From Bacillus sp. SD088 (lineage in GTDB: Bacteria > Bacillota > Bacilli > Bacillales > Bacillaceae_C), in contig NZ_JADIJK010000038.1 in the NCBI RefSeq assembly GCF_017355205.1, forward strand, positions 1-34,595: a stretch of 34,595 nt of DNA, given 5' to 3'. Shown piece by piece: positions 24,468 through 33,255 of the stretch (positions are counted from its first letter, which is position 1; each line of letters begins with the position of its first letter). A model generated the notes under the pieces. The model searched no databases and was not told where the DNA came from. It saw only the letters and a list, made by a program, of their open reading frames with translations. The position numbers and the translations under genes were made by a program.

Positions 24468-25127
24468 TTATCGATTTCTTGACCAATCATAGCCAACCGC
24501 ATTCAAGAACGCACGAGCAATCACCATATGCCCTGTCATATTAGGATGAACACGATCTGCGGCAAATTCTCCTGAATAATAGTATGTTAGCATTTTATTA
24601 AACTCTGCTTGAATATCAATAAGGATAGCGTCCTCTTGTTCAGCAATGCGTTTCACCACTGCTCCATACTGATCCATTTTCTTTCTCATTGCGTCATCGA
24701 CATTAGCTTCAATCAAAAACGGTGTCATTATCACTAGCCCTTTTATACTTGGTTTTGCCTGTTCAACGAGCTCTGATAAGGTTTGTTCATATTCCTCTAG
24801 GTCAATATGTGATTCGGTAATTTTCGGCTCATCAAAAAAGCGCCATACATCATTGATGCCAATCATAATCGAAAGCCAATCCGGTTTTAGATCGATGACA
24901 TCTGTTTGCCACCGTTGTTTTAAATCTCGCACCGTGTTGCCACTTGTTCCCATATTAATACAACGAATAGCCAATTCTGGATACGATAATTGCAATAAAG
25001 CATCCACTAAGGAAACATAGCCTTTCCCGATTCCTTGAAAAATCCCTTCTCCATACGGATGTCGACGCTCACAATCTGTGATCGAATCGCCAATCATCAC
25101 AAGTTTACTCCCTTTTTCTAACTTCAT
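24468..25127 (-). CDS. SGNH/GDSL hydrolase, probable sugar deacetylase
   Basis: This 219-residue single-domain SGNH esterase carries all four blocks: Ser15 in MIGDSITD, Gly60 in INMGTSGNTV, Asn92 in IGINDVW, and Asp191/His194 in ADRVHPN. No signal peptide or binding domain is present, so it works in the cytoplasm. Such enzymes often remove acetyl groups from oligosaccharides. The ATG at 25127 is preferred over GTG 25136 because GAGGTG lies six bases before it. It is the second esterase of the operon, which suggests the imported glycan is acylated at more than one kind of position. Confidence 0.87.
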   Translation of the reverse strand: MKLEKGSKLVMIGDSITDCERRHPYGEGIFQGIGKGYVSLVDALLQLSYPELAIRCINMGTSGNTVRDLKQRWQTDVIDLKPDWLSIMIGINDVWRFFDEPKITESHIDLEEYEQTLSELVEQAKPSIKGLVIMTPFLIEANVDDAMRKKMDQYGAVVKRIAEQEDAILIDIQAEFNKMLTYYYSGEFAADRVHPNMTGHMVIARAFLNAVGYDWSRNR

Positions 25128-25212
25128 CGTATTCACCTCTACTATTTTCTTGTCATTTTTTATCTATAGGAGGATACAGCTATTTTTGCTGCCGTCCTTG
25201 AAAAGCCGTCCC

Positions 25213-27714
25213 TTATTTCACTTGGCACAAGCGAATTGTTGACAAGCCAAAACCACTAAGTGTGATCTCTCCTGCAACCCCACCTTCGCTTTGTTGTTCG
25301 ACTGGGAAAGCCCCTTTATAGACACCATCCAATTCTACTGTTTCTGCTTTTTCTATATCAGCGCTGACAATTAACGTACATGTCTTAGGCTCAGAACCAG
25401 AATTAAACAGACGAACGAGGACATCTTCGCCATCTCGTAAAAGAGTGGTTACTTCAATAGCAGGGTCACTCACTTGCAATAATGAGTACGATTGATCCGC
25501 TAATGGAGCATAGACTGGTATCAGTGGTTCTGCCCAACGTGCATATTGTTGCGGAATGCCCGCTTTGTCCCATCGTTCACTGTGAGGAATGAGCGAATAG
25601 TTGATTTCTTTATGTCCTTCCAGCGGACGTTTTCCCCACCAAAATCCGCCTTCCCAACCCCATCCTAAAGTAAGTGCTAAAGGCTCATCTTGAGCATGAG
25701 AATAGCTAGTCGTGTGATCCGAGAAAACTGCCAATCCACAATCTTGTTGCTCATCATATAAATCAAGCCAATCAAGCAGGATCGTATGCTTGATTTCATC
25801 CCAACGTGTAAAATGGGTATCTTGATGGCGACTTTCTGTTACATCAAAAGCTGAATGTTTATAAAGTTTCGTTGAGTTCAAAGCGGCTGGAAATAACGCT
25901 CTTAATTTATATTGATCATTATGATGGGATTTGCGCCGTTCTGTCGTTCTATTTTCTGGTTCAATATCCCATGGATCCCCGATCCATGTCTGCTCTTTGT
26001 AATCAAACTGAACATGAAAATCTATATTTGGTTGATCTTTGATTACGGTAATTGCTGTAAGAACATCAACATTCGCTATTTTACCTTTCATCTCAACAGT
26101 AGCACGAACAGGGCCATTTTCCGTAACATGTATTTCTACAGGTGATTCCTTACTGCTTACCCAGCGTTCTTCGTCAATAAAATAACCCGTATACTCATTA
26201 AAGCCTGCACCTAGATCGCCAACAAATTCCTTATCAGCCACTTTGTCATACAGTTTCGTGATCACACCACCACATTTTGGATCAAGTTCAATTTCATAGC
26301 GATCCGTTACAATCTTAACGGCGTTTTCATCCACTTGAATCATTTGATTGGCTGTAGACATCGGCTCTTGCTGTGGCGTAATCGCAAATGAACGATAACC
26401 CATAGCTGGAATCTTCGCTTCAAATAATAGCTTACCAGCATTAACCGTTTTATCTTCACGGTAAGTTCTTGTTGGAACTATTTGACTAACAATCTCTTCT
26501 CCTTGTTGATCCGTCACACGAACTGACTCTGTCCCCATTGGTGTTGGGATTTCAATTTCAACAATGTCATAGCGATCAACAGCAGATGAATTAAATACTT
26601 GAATGCCTACGTCTGCAGTCGAAATATCGGTACTAAATGTGGCCACAGCTTGCTCAACAATCTCGTTTGCGATTGTTTCTGCATTAAAACTTTGCACACC
26701 CGCTTGCCAAGCCCAATTTCGTCTTCCAATTTGTGTCGTTGCACAAATCCATGCATCATGATGCTGGGATAGAAGTAATTCATCCCACGCTTCGCGAAAC
26801 TTCTCATACGGATAATCCAAGCCGCACGTGACACTAGCGAGAACGGCCATTTTTTCTGCTTGGATCATTTTATTTTCCGCAGATCGCACTTCTCGGGTCA
26901 TTTTTTGCAGGGTGCCTTCTCCCCAAGGAAGAGTGCATCTTATATCTTCTTGAGAAAACGCCCACTGATGCACAGGCTCATCGACAATTTCTTCAAAATA
27001 TTCTCTCCAAGTCACATACTGAACCTCTTTATTTTCCATTTTCGGTTGCGCCGGCCACCCTAAATCTTGCAAAAAGCTACCAATCGGATGGGAGATGCCC
27101 TGATTGAAACTCTTATTGACAAAGTCCTCTTCCATATGCGCGGCTTCTGTCTCCCAACAATTGACAAGCTCCTCTGTTTCATAGCGTGGGACACAAGGAA
27201 TCGCCGACCCATCAGGCCCCACCCAAAGAACGATTTCATGTGGATTTGTGGCTGCATATCCGCCCCAGGCTGTACCGGGGTTCTTCAGAACAGCCCGCTT
27301 ATAACCTAGCGATAGTAGAATCTGTGGAAATGAGCTACTCCAGCACGGTTCTTGTGTGGCATAGGTGTCAACAATTGTCTCTGGAAAATGCTCTTGAATG
27401 ATCGCCTTTCCCCGTATCAAATGCCTGATATTACTTTCGCCGCCAATCACCCAACCAAAGGGCTGTGCAAAACTTCCTGCAAGCATTTCTACCCTTGCCT
27501 GATTGCTGTTATCTTTTAAGTACGTTTGGAGAGCTTGGTAAGATTTTGGGTCTGTTTTTTTTAACACTTCCCAAGAAATCGGTTCAATGTCCAAACCAAT
27601 TTTCCAATCAGGGTTGTTCGCCATTTTACTTAACACATCTGCCCAAGAACCTAGAGGCATATGGCCTTTCACACCACCATGATAACCATCTACAAAATAC
27701 GCCTTTTTTGTCAT
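25213..27714 (-). CDS. Divergent GH38-like alpha-mannosidase-related protein
   Basis: This 833-residue protein has the GH38 layout: an N-terminal alpha/beta barrel (1-280), a three-helix middle (285-345, with SQHHDAW at 316-322 like the GH38 HHD motif) and C-terminal beta-sandwich domains. The canonical HxDxxW zinc motif is replaced by VDGYHGGVKGH (residues 8-18), and the DxFG nucleophile region by YATQEPCWSSSFPQIL, with Glu122 in place of Asp. I recall similar YHGG...EPC proteins in Bacteroidetes, which suggests a coherent, poorly known clade rather than decay. The start at 27714 has GAGGTG nine bases before. The exact glycosidase activity is uncertain. Confidence 0.75.
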   Translation of the reverse strand: MTKKAYFVDGYHGGVKGHMPLGSWADVLSKMANNPDWKIGLDIEPISWEVLKKTDPKSYQALQTYLKDNSNQARVEMLAGSFAQPFGWVIGGESNIRHLIRGKAIIQEHFPETIVDTYATQEPCWSSSFPQILLSLGYKRAVLKNPGTAWGGYAATNPHEIVLWVGPDGSAIPCVPRYETEELVNCWETEAAHMEEDFVNKSFNQGISHPIGSFLQDLGWPAQPKMENKEVQYVTWREYFEEIVDEPVHQWAFSQEDIRCTLPWGEGTLQKMTREVRSAENKMIQAEKMAVLASVTCGLDYPYEKFREAWDELLLSQHHDAWICATTQIGRRNWAWQAGVQSFNAETIANEIVEQAVATFSTDISTADVGIQVFNSSAVDRYDIVEIEIPTPMGTESVRVTDQQGEEIVSQIVPTRTYREDKTVNAGKLLFEAKIPAMGYRSFAITPQQEPMSTANQMIQVDENAVKIVTDRYEIELDPKCGGVITKLYDKVADKEFVGDLGAGFNEYTGYFIDEERWVSSKESPVEIHVTENGPVRATVEMKGKIANVDVLTAITVIKDQPNIDFHVQFDYKEQTWIGDPWDIEPENRTTERRKSHHNDQYKLRALFPAALNSTKLYKHSAFDVTESRHQDTHFTRWDEIKHTILLDWLDLYDEQQDCGLAVFSDHTTSYSHAQDEPLALTLGWGWEGGFWWGKRPLEGHKEINYSLIPHSERWDKAGIPQQYARWAEPLIPVYAPLADQSYSLLQVSDPAIEVTTLLRDGEDVLVRLFNSGSEPKTCTLIVSADIEKAETVELDGVYKGAFPVEQQSEGGVAGEITLSGFGLSTIRLCQVK

Positions 27715-27790
27715 ATTCCTGCTCACCTCTTTTTCATATTTTAACTAAACAAATGAACAACATCCGTAAAACTCTATTCGAGTGGAACAA

Positions 27791-28669
27791 TTAACCCTTG
27801 ATTGATCCAATCATCACTCCTTTGACAAAGTGCTTTTGCACAAATGGATAGACGAGTAGAATCGGAATGGTCACAACAACAATCGATGCCATCTGCACAG
27901 TGAATGTTGAAATATTGGGCTGATAACTAACAGAAACACCTTGCTTCGCCATCACATCCGCTGTGTTGGTAATGATATCATTTAACACTGTTTGTAGTTG
28001 CCACTTGCTTTTATCTGTTATATAGAGAATCGTTGAGAAAAAGTCATCCCAATACATCACCGCTGTAAATAGACCGATAGTGACAAGTACCGGTTTGGAT
28101 ACAGGCAGGATGATACGGAAAAAGACGCTTAAATCGTTCGCACCATCAATTTTAGCTGATTCTTCCAACTCATTTGGAATCCCTCTGAAAAATCCAAGCA
28201 TCACAAAAATATTCCATGCCCCAATCGCGTTCGGCAAAATTAATGCCCAATACGTATCAAGCATATTCAAATTTTTAATTAACAAATAAGTCGGCACCAT
28301 GCCTCCATTAAATAACATCGTGAACAGGATGAAAAAAGAAAGCAATCGTTTACCTCTTAGGTGCGACTTAGAAAGAGTATAGGCCATCCCTGCGGAAAAG
28401 AAGACACCAATCGCCACACCCGCAATCACTGTAATCAACGTTGTTTTAAAACCGGAAAGCAGTGATGAATTATTAAACACCACTTGATAGGCTTCTATTG
28501 AAAAACCAGCCGGTGTTAAGAAAAATCCGCCTTGTTCAGCTTTAACCGCATCACTAAATGACCCCATGATAATATACCAAAACGGATAAAGCATCACGAG
28601 CATTAGCAATGTTAAAAAGATGTAATTACATATATCGAAGATTTTTTCTCCTTTTGTCTGATTAACCAT
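27791..28669 (-). CDS. Carbohydrate ABC transporter permease (LplC/YtcP type)
   Basis: The 292-residue inner-membrane permease has six predicted helices (first at about 13-33). The EAA loop EESAKIDGANDLSVFFRIILPVSKP couples to an ATPase, and the C-terminus KHFVKGVMIGSIKG is typical of LplC-type proteins. GGAGG stands before the ATG. It follows its partner by 12 bases. No ATPase gene is nearby; such importers in Bacillus usually borrow a shared MsmX-type ATPase. Confidence 0.94.
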   Translation of the reverse strand: MVNQTKGEKIFDICNYIFLTLLMLVMLYPFWYIIMGSFSDAVKAEQGGFFLTPAGFSIEAYQVVFNNSSLLSGFKTTLITVIAGVAIGVFFSAGMAYTLSKSHLRGKRLLSFFILFTMLFNGGMVPTYLLIKNLNMLDTYWALILPNAIGAWNIFVMLGFFRGIPNELEESAKIDGANDLSVFFRIILPVSKPVLVTIGLFTAVMYWDDFFSTILYITDKSKWQLQTVLNDIITNTADVMAKQGVSVSYQPNISTFTVQMASIVVVTIPILLVYPFVQKHFVKGVMIGSIKG

Positions 28670-28681
28670 TTTTCAATCCTC

Positions 28682-29632
28682 CTACCATAGTCCTCCATCT
28701 CCAAATTTGCTAGCTATTTTGTTGGCTGTGACAATAAGGATCACCGCAACCACAGATTGAAACAGACCTGCTGCCGTGGCAAAACTATAATTAGCACTTT
28801 GAATTCCTTCACGATATACGTACGTATCGATCACATCACCGACATCGTAAACAAGTGGACTGTAAAGCAGATAGATTTGTTGGAAGCCTGCATTTAAAAT
28901 CCCGCCCAGACTTAAAATGACTAAGATAATAATGACCGGCCGAATTGCTGGCAAGGTAATATGCCACATTCTTCTAAAACGATTAGCACCGTCCATAATC
29001 GCCGCTTCATAAAGTTCAGGACTCACACCAGAAATAGCTGCTAAGTAAATGATCGTTCCCCAACCGACTCCTTTATAAACATCTGTAGAAACAAGCACAG
29101 CTCGAAAATGATCCGCACTACCAAGAAAATCGATCGGCGCACCGCCAAACAATTTAAGGACGTAATTAAACAGACCATCGACTGGATTCAAAAAGGCTGT
29201 AATGATTCCTACAAAAACAACCCAAGAAATAAAGTGTGGTAAGTAAATCACCGATTGAGTGATACGTTTAAATGCCATATGTCTCACTTCATTTAAAAGC
29301 AAAGACAAAATAATCGGGAAAACAAAACTAGCAACTAATTTATAAAAACTTATTACCAATGTATTCCATAAAACCTGTTTAAAATCTGGTGTCTGGAATA
29401 ATCGTATAAAATGATCGAAACCGACCCATTCACTCCCAGAAACACCCGAAAATATATTAAAATCCTTAAAAGCAATTATAATCCCGTATAAGGGAAAATA
29501 TTTAAACACCAACAGTAAAAGCGCACCCGGTAAGAACAATAAATAAAGATATTTATCGTGTACGATATCTTTCCAAATAGAGCGTTTCGCTAGAACGGGT
29601 ACCGCAATACCCGGTTCTGTTTTTTGTTGCAT
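28682..29632 (-). CDS. Carbohydrate ABC transporter permease (LplB type)
   Basis: The 316-residue permease opens with a short basic cytoplasmic tail and DKYLYLLFLPGALLLLVFKYFPLYGIIIAF, the usual start of LplB. Six membrane helices follow, with the coupling loop EAAIMDGANRFRRMWHITLPAIRP. AGGAGG lies before the ATG. It lies between the binding-protein gene and the second permease, in the standard importer order. Confidence 0.94.
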   Translation of the reverse strand: MQQKTEPGIAVPVLAKRSIWKDIVHDKYLYLLFLPGALLLLVFKYFPLYGIIIAFKDFNIFSGVSGSEWVGFDHFIRLFQTPDFKQVLWNTLVISFYKLVASFVFPIILSLLLNEVRHMAFKRITQSVIYLPHFISWVVFVGIITAFLNPVDGLFNYVLKLFGGAPIDFLGSADHFRAVLVSTDVYKGVGWGTIIYLAAISGVSPELYEAAIMDGANRFRRMWHITLPAIRPVIIILVILSLGGILNAGFQQIYLLYSPLVYDVGDVIDTYVYREGIQSANYSFATAAGLFQSVVAVILIVTANKIASKFGDGGLW

Positions 29633-29714
29633 CCTATCCAGCCTCCTAATAGATAATGTCTATAAATAAGGAAGGAAGGGAAAGGCAATCCCATCCTTAT
29701 GATCGTATTGTTGC

Positions 29715-31298
29715 TTACTTATAAGGCTCGATGTTTTCTTCATACCATTGATCAAACTTTTCACGCTGCTTTTCTTGTTCTTTAAACAGCGCATTGGCTT
29801 CATCTTCTGCTGCTTGTCCACCACTTGCATAGAACTTTTCAACAAAATCATCAAAAGCGTTGACATCTTTTTTGCCGATAATAATATTCCAAAAAGTTTG
29901 ATCACGTAATTTTTCAAGATCTGTACGATGTTTCTCCCATTCTGGTCGATCGGATGCTTTCAATTCAACAATCTTATCACGCATTGGTTGACTTGTTTTT
30001 TCTCTTTCGGCAAATAGTTCGGAAACTTCAGGTAAGTTCTCAATATTGGCTTCATCTCTACGGTTCATCGGCCAATGAGAACTAAGACCGCGATCACCTT
30101 TTTCGTTAGGGTTAAGTTTACTTTCCATCCCATCATCTGTTAATTCGTAATCTTCGCCTTCAACACCAAATGCAATTAATTGAAAGGTTTCAGGTGTATT
30201 CAATTCATTTAACAACTGCATCGAAATTTCAGGGTATTGATTCTGCTGTGTAAATGCTACGAAAGTCTCTGGAATCACTGGTGTCGGATAATCAGAGGCA
30301 AATCCATCTGGTCCTTTGACTGGGTCAATGGCAATATATTCCCCATCTGGATTTTGTTGCTTAAATGACTGCGTTGCTGAAGCAGATGGATTAAGATAGG
30401 CAACATACTGATACATTGAACCAGCTTTCCCTTTGGCATAAATTTCGTCCGTCAGCGTAAACGAGTCATTCGTTGGGAGCCGTGGATCAATCACACCGTC
30501 TGTATAAAGATCTTGTAAGATCTTGAGAACCTCTTTCATCTCTGGCATGGTATCCGAGAATTTAACGGTTCCATCCTCTTGTTCTAGTAAGGCTTCCACT
30601 TGTAAACCATAGGCCCCAAGGAATGGGTAAAGCGCATCCCAAAAGTTTTGTCCCGCAAAACCATATGTATCATCTTTTCCATTGCCATCGGGATCATCAT
30701 GTGTAAAAGCACGTAACACCTCGATATATTCGTCTAATGTTTCAGGAATTTCCAAATCGAGGTTATCTAGCCAGTCTTTACGCAACATTGTCGTCTTCAT
30801 ACCCGGTTCAGCCTGACCATTTTGAAATCGATATAATGCTCCACCTTCATCCCAATAGTAAAACATAGCCTCTTTTGAGAAGTAGTTTAAAATCGACTTC
30901 CCGTGCTCTTGCAAATAAGGCGTAAGATCTTGCAGAACCCCAGCTTTAGCCCAAGTTTGATATTCATCTTCCATACTAGAAAAATTTAAAATAGCGGGCA
31001 TTGTATCCTTTTCAGTCATCAGCAGATTCAATTTCGTATTTGGATCCGTTGACGGTAGGATAATCGAATTCAAGTTGAATTCTCGACCTGTCTTTTTTGT
31101 GATAATCTCTTCAAGTTGTTGTTCGGCCCATGTATCTTGATTGTCCACACTGGTGGCAATCATACTGACCTCAACGGGCCCTGACTCATCCTCATTCCCC
31201 GTATTATTACTCGAATTTTGTTTCGTGTTATTGGAGCATGCTGAACTGATAATGATCAATAATGCGAACATTGTGCACATAACCGCTTTCAATTTCAC
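29715..31298 (-). CDS. ABC transporter sugar-binding lipoprotein (LipO/YtcQ type)
   Basis: The 527-residue extracellular solute-binding lipoprotein has a lipobox, S-S-A-C21, then an Asn/Ser-rich tether. Large LplA/YtcQ-type binding proteins of this length pair with LplB/LplC permeases and carry oligosaccharides. Typical stretches are KTTMLRKDWLDNLDLEIPETLDEYIEVLRAF and YGFAGQNFWDALYPFLGAYG. The start is GTG at 31298, with AGGAG nine bases upstream. As first gene of the operon, it defines what enters the cell. A weak cre-like sequence (31277-31290) lies in its first codons. Confidence 0.93.
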   Translation of the reverse strand: MKLKAVMCTMFALLIIISSACSNNTKQNSSNNTGNEDESGPVEVSMIATSVDNQDTWAEQQLEEIITKKTGREFNLNSIILPSTDPNTKLNLLMTEKDTMPAILNFSSMEDEYQTWAKAGVLQDLTPYLQEHGKSILNYFSKEAMFYYWDEGGALYRFQNGQAEPGMKTTMLRKDWLDNLDLEIPETLDEYIEVLRAFTHDDPDGNGKDDTYGFAGQNFWDALYPFLGAYGLQVEALLEQEDGTVKFSDTMPEMKEVLKILQDLYTDGVIDPRLPTNDSFTLTDEIYAKGKAGSMYQYVAYLNPSASATQSFKQQNPDGEYIAIDPVKGPDGFASDYPTPVIPETFVAFTQQNQYPEISMQLLNELNTPETFQLIAFGVEGEDYELTDDGMESKLNPNEKGDRGLSSHWPMNRRDEANIENLPEVSELFAEREKTSQPMRDKIVELKASDRPEWEKHRTDLEKLRDQTFWNIIIGKKDVNAFDDFVEKFYASGGQAAEDEANALFKEQEKQREKFDQWYEENIEPYK

Positions 31299-31599
31299 GT
31301 GAATGAACTCCTCTCATCCTTTAAATTTTTCTTTATGATTTAGTTAGATTCGAATTGCTTTGCGATAACTTAAAGACTTAACCTCTAAAATCAACTGTTC
31401 TATCCCCTTGCTCAGTTAACGATCCTGATGCGCATAGCCATGCTTGCGGGATTTCATCAGCATGTTGTTTCTCTATGACTCTATCAAAACACTCTATTTT
31501 CTATATCAACATGCCTGATAAAGTTAGAACACTAATTTAATAAATGCGATGTTTGTTCCCGGATTCTATCACCCCCTTAATTTAATAGCCACAACTTTT
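31299..31599. promoter_or_regulatory. Leader and promoter region of the mannosidase/ABC operon
   Basis: This gap of 301 bases lies between the regulator stop and the binding-protein start, and no gene is seen in it. An inverted pair, GCATGTTG (31460-31467) and CAACATGC (31507-31514), flanks a possible minus-strand promoter (TTGATA, 17 bases, TGATAG). That makes it a candidate for repressor contact or looping. The promoter call is weak. Confidence 0.4.
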
Positions 31600-32712
31600 C
31601 TACAAAAAACTTTTTGTCCTTATCGTCCTTGTGGTAGAACCTTCTATAAGAGTTGCTGGTACAAGTTGGCTATCCGTATTAAACTTTCCATAATACATGT
31701 CCATTAATCTTTCTAAAGCCAGTCGACCAATCTTACCTTCATCTTGTTTCAAGTGGGTAAATCTCCACTCATGATCATTTATTGGGGGACTATCAAAACA
31801 GATGATAGAAATATCATTTGGTACTGATAAACCTAGCTCATCTACTGCCACTTTTGCTAAAGAAGCAATTTGATATTCCAGCGCAAATAATGCAGTAATC
31901 TTTGGATTCTTCTGAATATACTTCTTGATTTTTTCAATATCTTCTTTTCTCGGCACCTCCGGAATAGGCGATGTACTCTTAATATCCGAAAACCATAACT
32001 CCCGATTAACGACTAACTGATTCTCTGAAAAAGCGTTAACAATTCCTAATAATCGATCTTCAAGAGTTGTCGTGACATAATTATTGGACATAAGTACACC
32101 AATATGTTCATGACCATGATCTATTAAATAATTTATTCCTTTGATAGCTGCTTCTACATTATCTGTAGAAACAGCGGCCGCCGCCACACCTTTAAACGCC
32201 CGGTCAATTAAAACCAATGGAAATTGATTAACGACCATCTTAAGTATTTCAGAGGTATAATGTTGAGCTTGGGCTGGACAAACAATCAATCCAGATACCC
32301 CAAAATCTAATAATTCTTGAATAATCTTTTCTTCCCGTTCTGGAATTCCTAATGATCGTTTTAAAATAAGAAAGCATTTATCGTCAGATGCTTCCTCTAA
32401 TGATGAAACGAGCGTATTACCGAAATTATCATCAAAAGTAGTCATAATTAAACCAATTACCGGTTTTCTAGATTCAACATCTCTTACTTGATTAGCAACC
32501 TGCCATTCAGCAACAAAAGTCCCTCTGCCCCGTTGACGGTACACATAACCTTCTTTCATTAGCTTTTCCAATGCCTTTTTACTCGTAATTCTACTAACAT
32601 TAAAAATTTCCGATAATTCATTCTCTGATGGGACTTGATCCCCCACTTGGTACTTTGCAGATAAGATTTCTTTTTTTAATGATTCATAAACTTGCTCATA
32701 CAATGATTTCAT
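31600..32712 (-). CDS. GntR/LacI-type (AraR-like) transcriptional regulator
   Basis: This 370-residue regulator joins an N-terminal GntR winged helix to a LacI/periplasmic-binding-type effector domain. The winged helix is residues 1-70, with YEQVYESLKKEILSAKYQVG, VPSENELSEIFNVSRITSKK and QRGRGTFV. The effector domain (about 84-370) includes PVIGLIMTTFDDNFG, GVSGLIVCPAQAQHY, FPLVLIDRAFKG, AVSTDN and ISIICFDSPP. This is the build of AraR, which releases DNA on binding sugar. AGAGGTG precedes the ATG. Lying directly upstream of the importer/mannosidase operon on the same strand, it probably represses that operon; the effector would be an imported sugar. Confidence 0.93.
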   Translation of the reverse strand: MKSLYEQVYESLKKEILSAKYQVGDQVPSENELSEIFNVSRITSKKALEKLMKEGYVYRQRGRGTFVAEWQVANQVRDVESRKPVIGLIMTTFDDNFGNTLVSSLEEASDDKCFLILKRSLGIPEREEKIIQELLDFGVSGLIVCPAQAQHYTSEILKMVVNQFPLVLIDRAFKGVAAAAVSTDNVEAAIKGINYLIDHGHEHIGVLMSNNYVTTTLEDRLLGIVNAFSENQLVVNRELWFSDIKSTSPIPEVPRKEDIEKIKKYIQKNPKITALFALEYQIASLAKVAVDELGLSVPNDISIICFDSPPINDHEWRFTHLKQDEGKIGRLALERLMDMYYGKFNTDSQLVPATLIEGSTTRTIRTKSFL

Positions 32713-32945
32713 CGCACACCTCTACTTTGGTCATAAGCCGTTTTCAAATAGTGATAGCCCTTTCCCAGTTCACATCAAAATAAAGGGAAATCCCACCGCT
32801 TTTATTACCTGACACCACATTCTAAATTTCTTTCCATTCCGTCAATATAAAATTACTTTTAGCAAACCTTTGCATTTTAAAAGAAAGCCCATGCAAAATG
32901 ATAGCTCACTAGAATGATATAGTTGTTACATTTATTGTATTTCTT

Positions 32946-32974
32946 ATTATAGATGTTCTATATGTATAGGTCAA
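32946..32974 (-). promoter_or_regulatory. Sigma-A promoter of the GntR/LacI regulator gene
   Basis: TTGACC (32974-32969) and TATAAT (32951-32946) are separated by exactly 17 bases on the minus strand. The distance to the regulator ATG is about 235 bases, leaving a long leader. Confidence 0.75.
32948..32962. promoter_or_regulatory. Operator candidate overlapping the -10 box
   Basis: TATAGA-TGT-TCTATA is a perfect 6-bp palindrome with a 3-base centre. It sits in the promoter spacer and runs into the -10 box. Its position suits autorepression by the neighbouring GntR-type protein. AT-rich palindromes also arise by chance. Confidence 0.4.
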
Positions 32975-33185
32975 TATATATTTTTCCTTTTTCTTTGCCT
33001 TTTCTATGATGATTCCCGATTCATATTTTATAAAAAAACATAATAACCGCGTCAAACCAAGTGTTACCAAACTTTACCACCTTCTTTGAGTATTTTCATA
33101 AATAGTTACGATTCAGTGAAAATAGGATTTAAAAAACTTTAGTTATATACCAACCATACCAACCTAATCTAGTCGACTTAAAATA

Positions 33186-33228
33186 GAACAACCTCTGTGA
33201 CAATCTGATGATGTCACAGAGGTTGTTC
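33186..33228 (-). terminator. Terminator of the second binding-protein gene
   Basis: GAACAACCTCTGTGACA and TGTCACAGAGGTTGTTC form a perfect 17-bp stem with a 9-base loop, 27 bases past the stop at 33256. Minus-strand reading continues TATTTTAAG, a weak T-tract. Confidence 0.75.
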
Positions 33229-33255
33229 ATTGAATCTATACCATTTCATGATCGA

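Larger units (their letters stand above)
32713..33185. other. Long intergenic region upstream of the regulator
   Basis: This is AT-rich and non-coding. It contains the regulator promoter and palindrome (separate entries) and an ACCAACCATACCAACC direct repeat near 33150-33165. No gene is seen. Confidence 0.45.

Noticed and set aside
31277-31290. cre site in the first codons of the binding-protein gene (TGAAAGCGGTTATG).
   Set aside because: The last bases of the consensus are wrong and the sequence is explained by coding; kept only as a remark.
31381-31480. Possible remnant of a coding sequence in the operon leader.
   Set aside because: Short open stretches can be read but are broken by stops, and I cannot match them to a family.
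32028-32041. cre-like AAAAAGCGTTAACA inside the regulator gene.
   Set aside because: The conserved leading TG is missing and the position is deep in a coding region.
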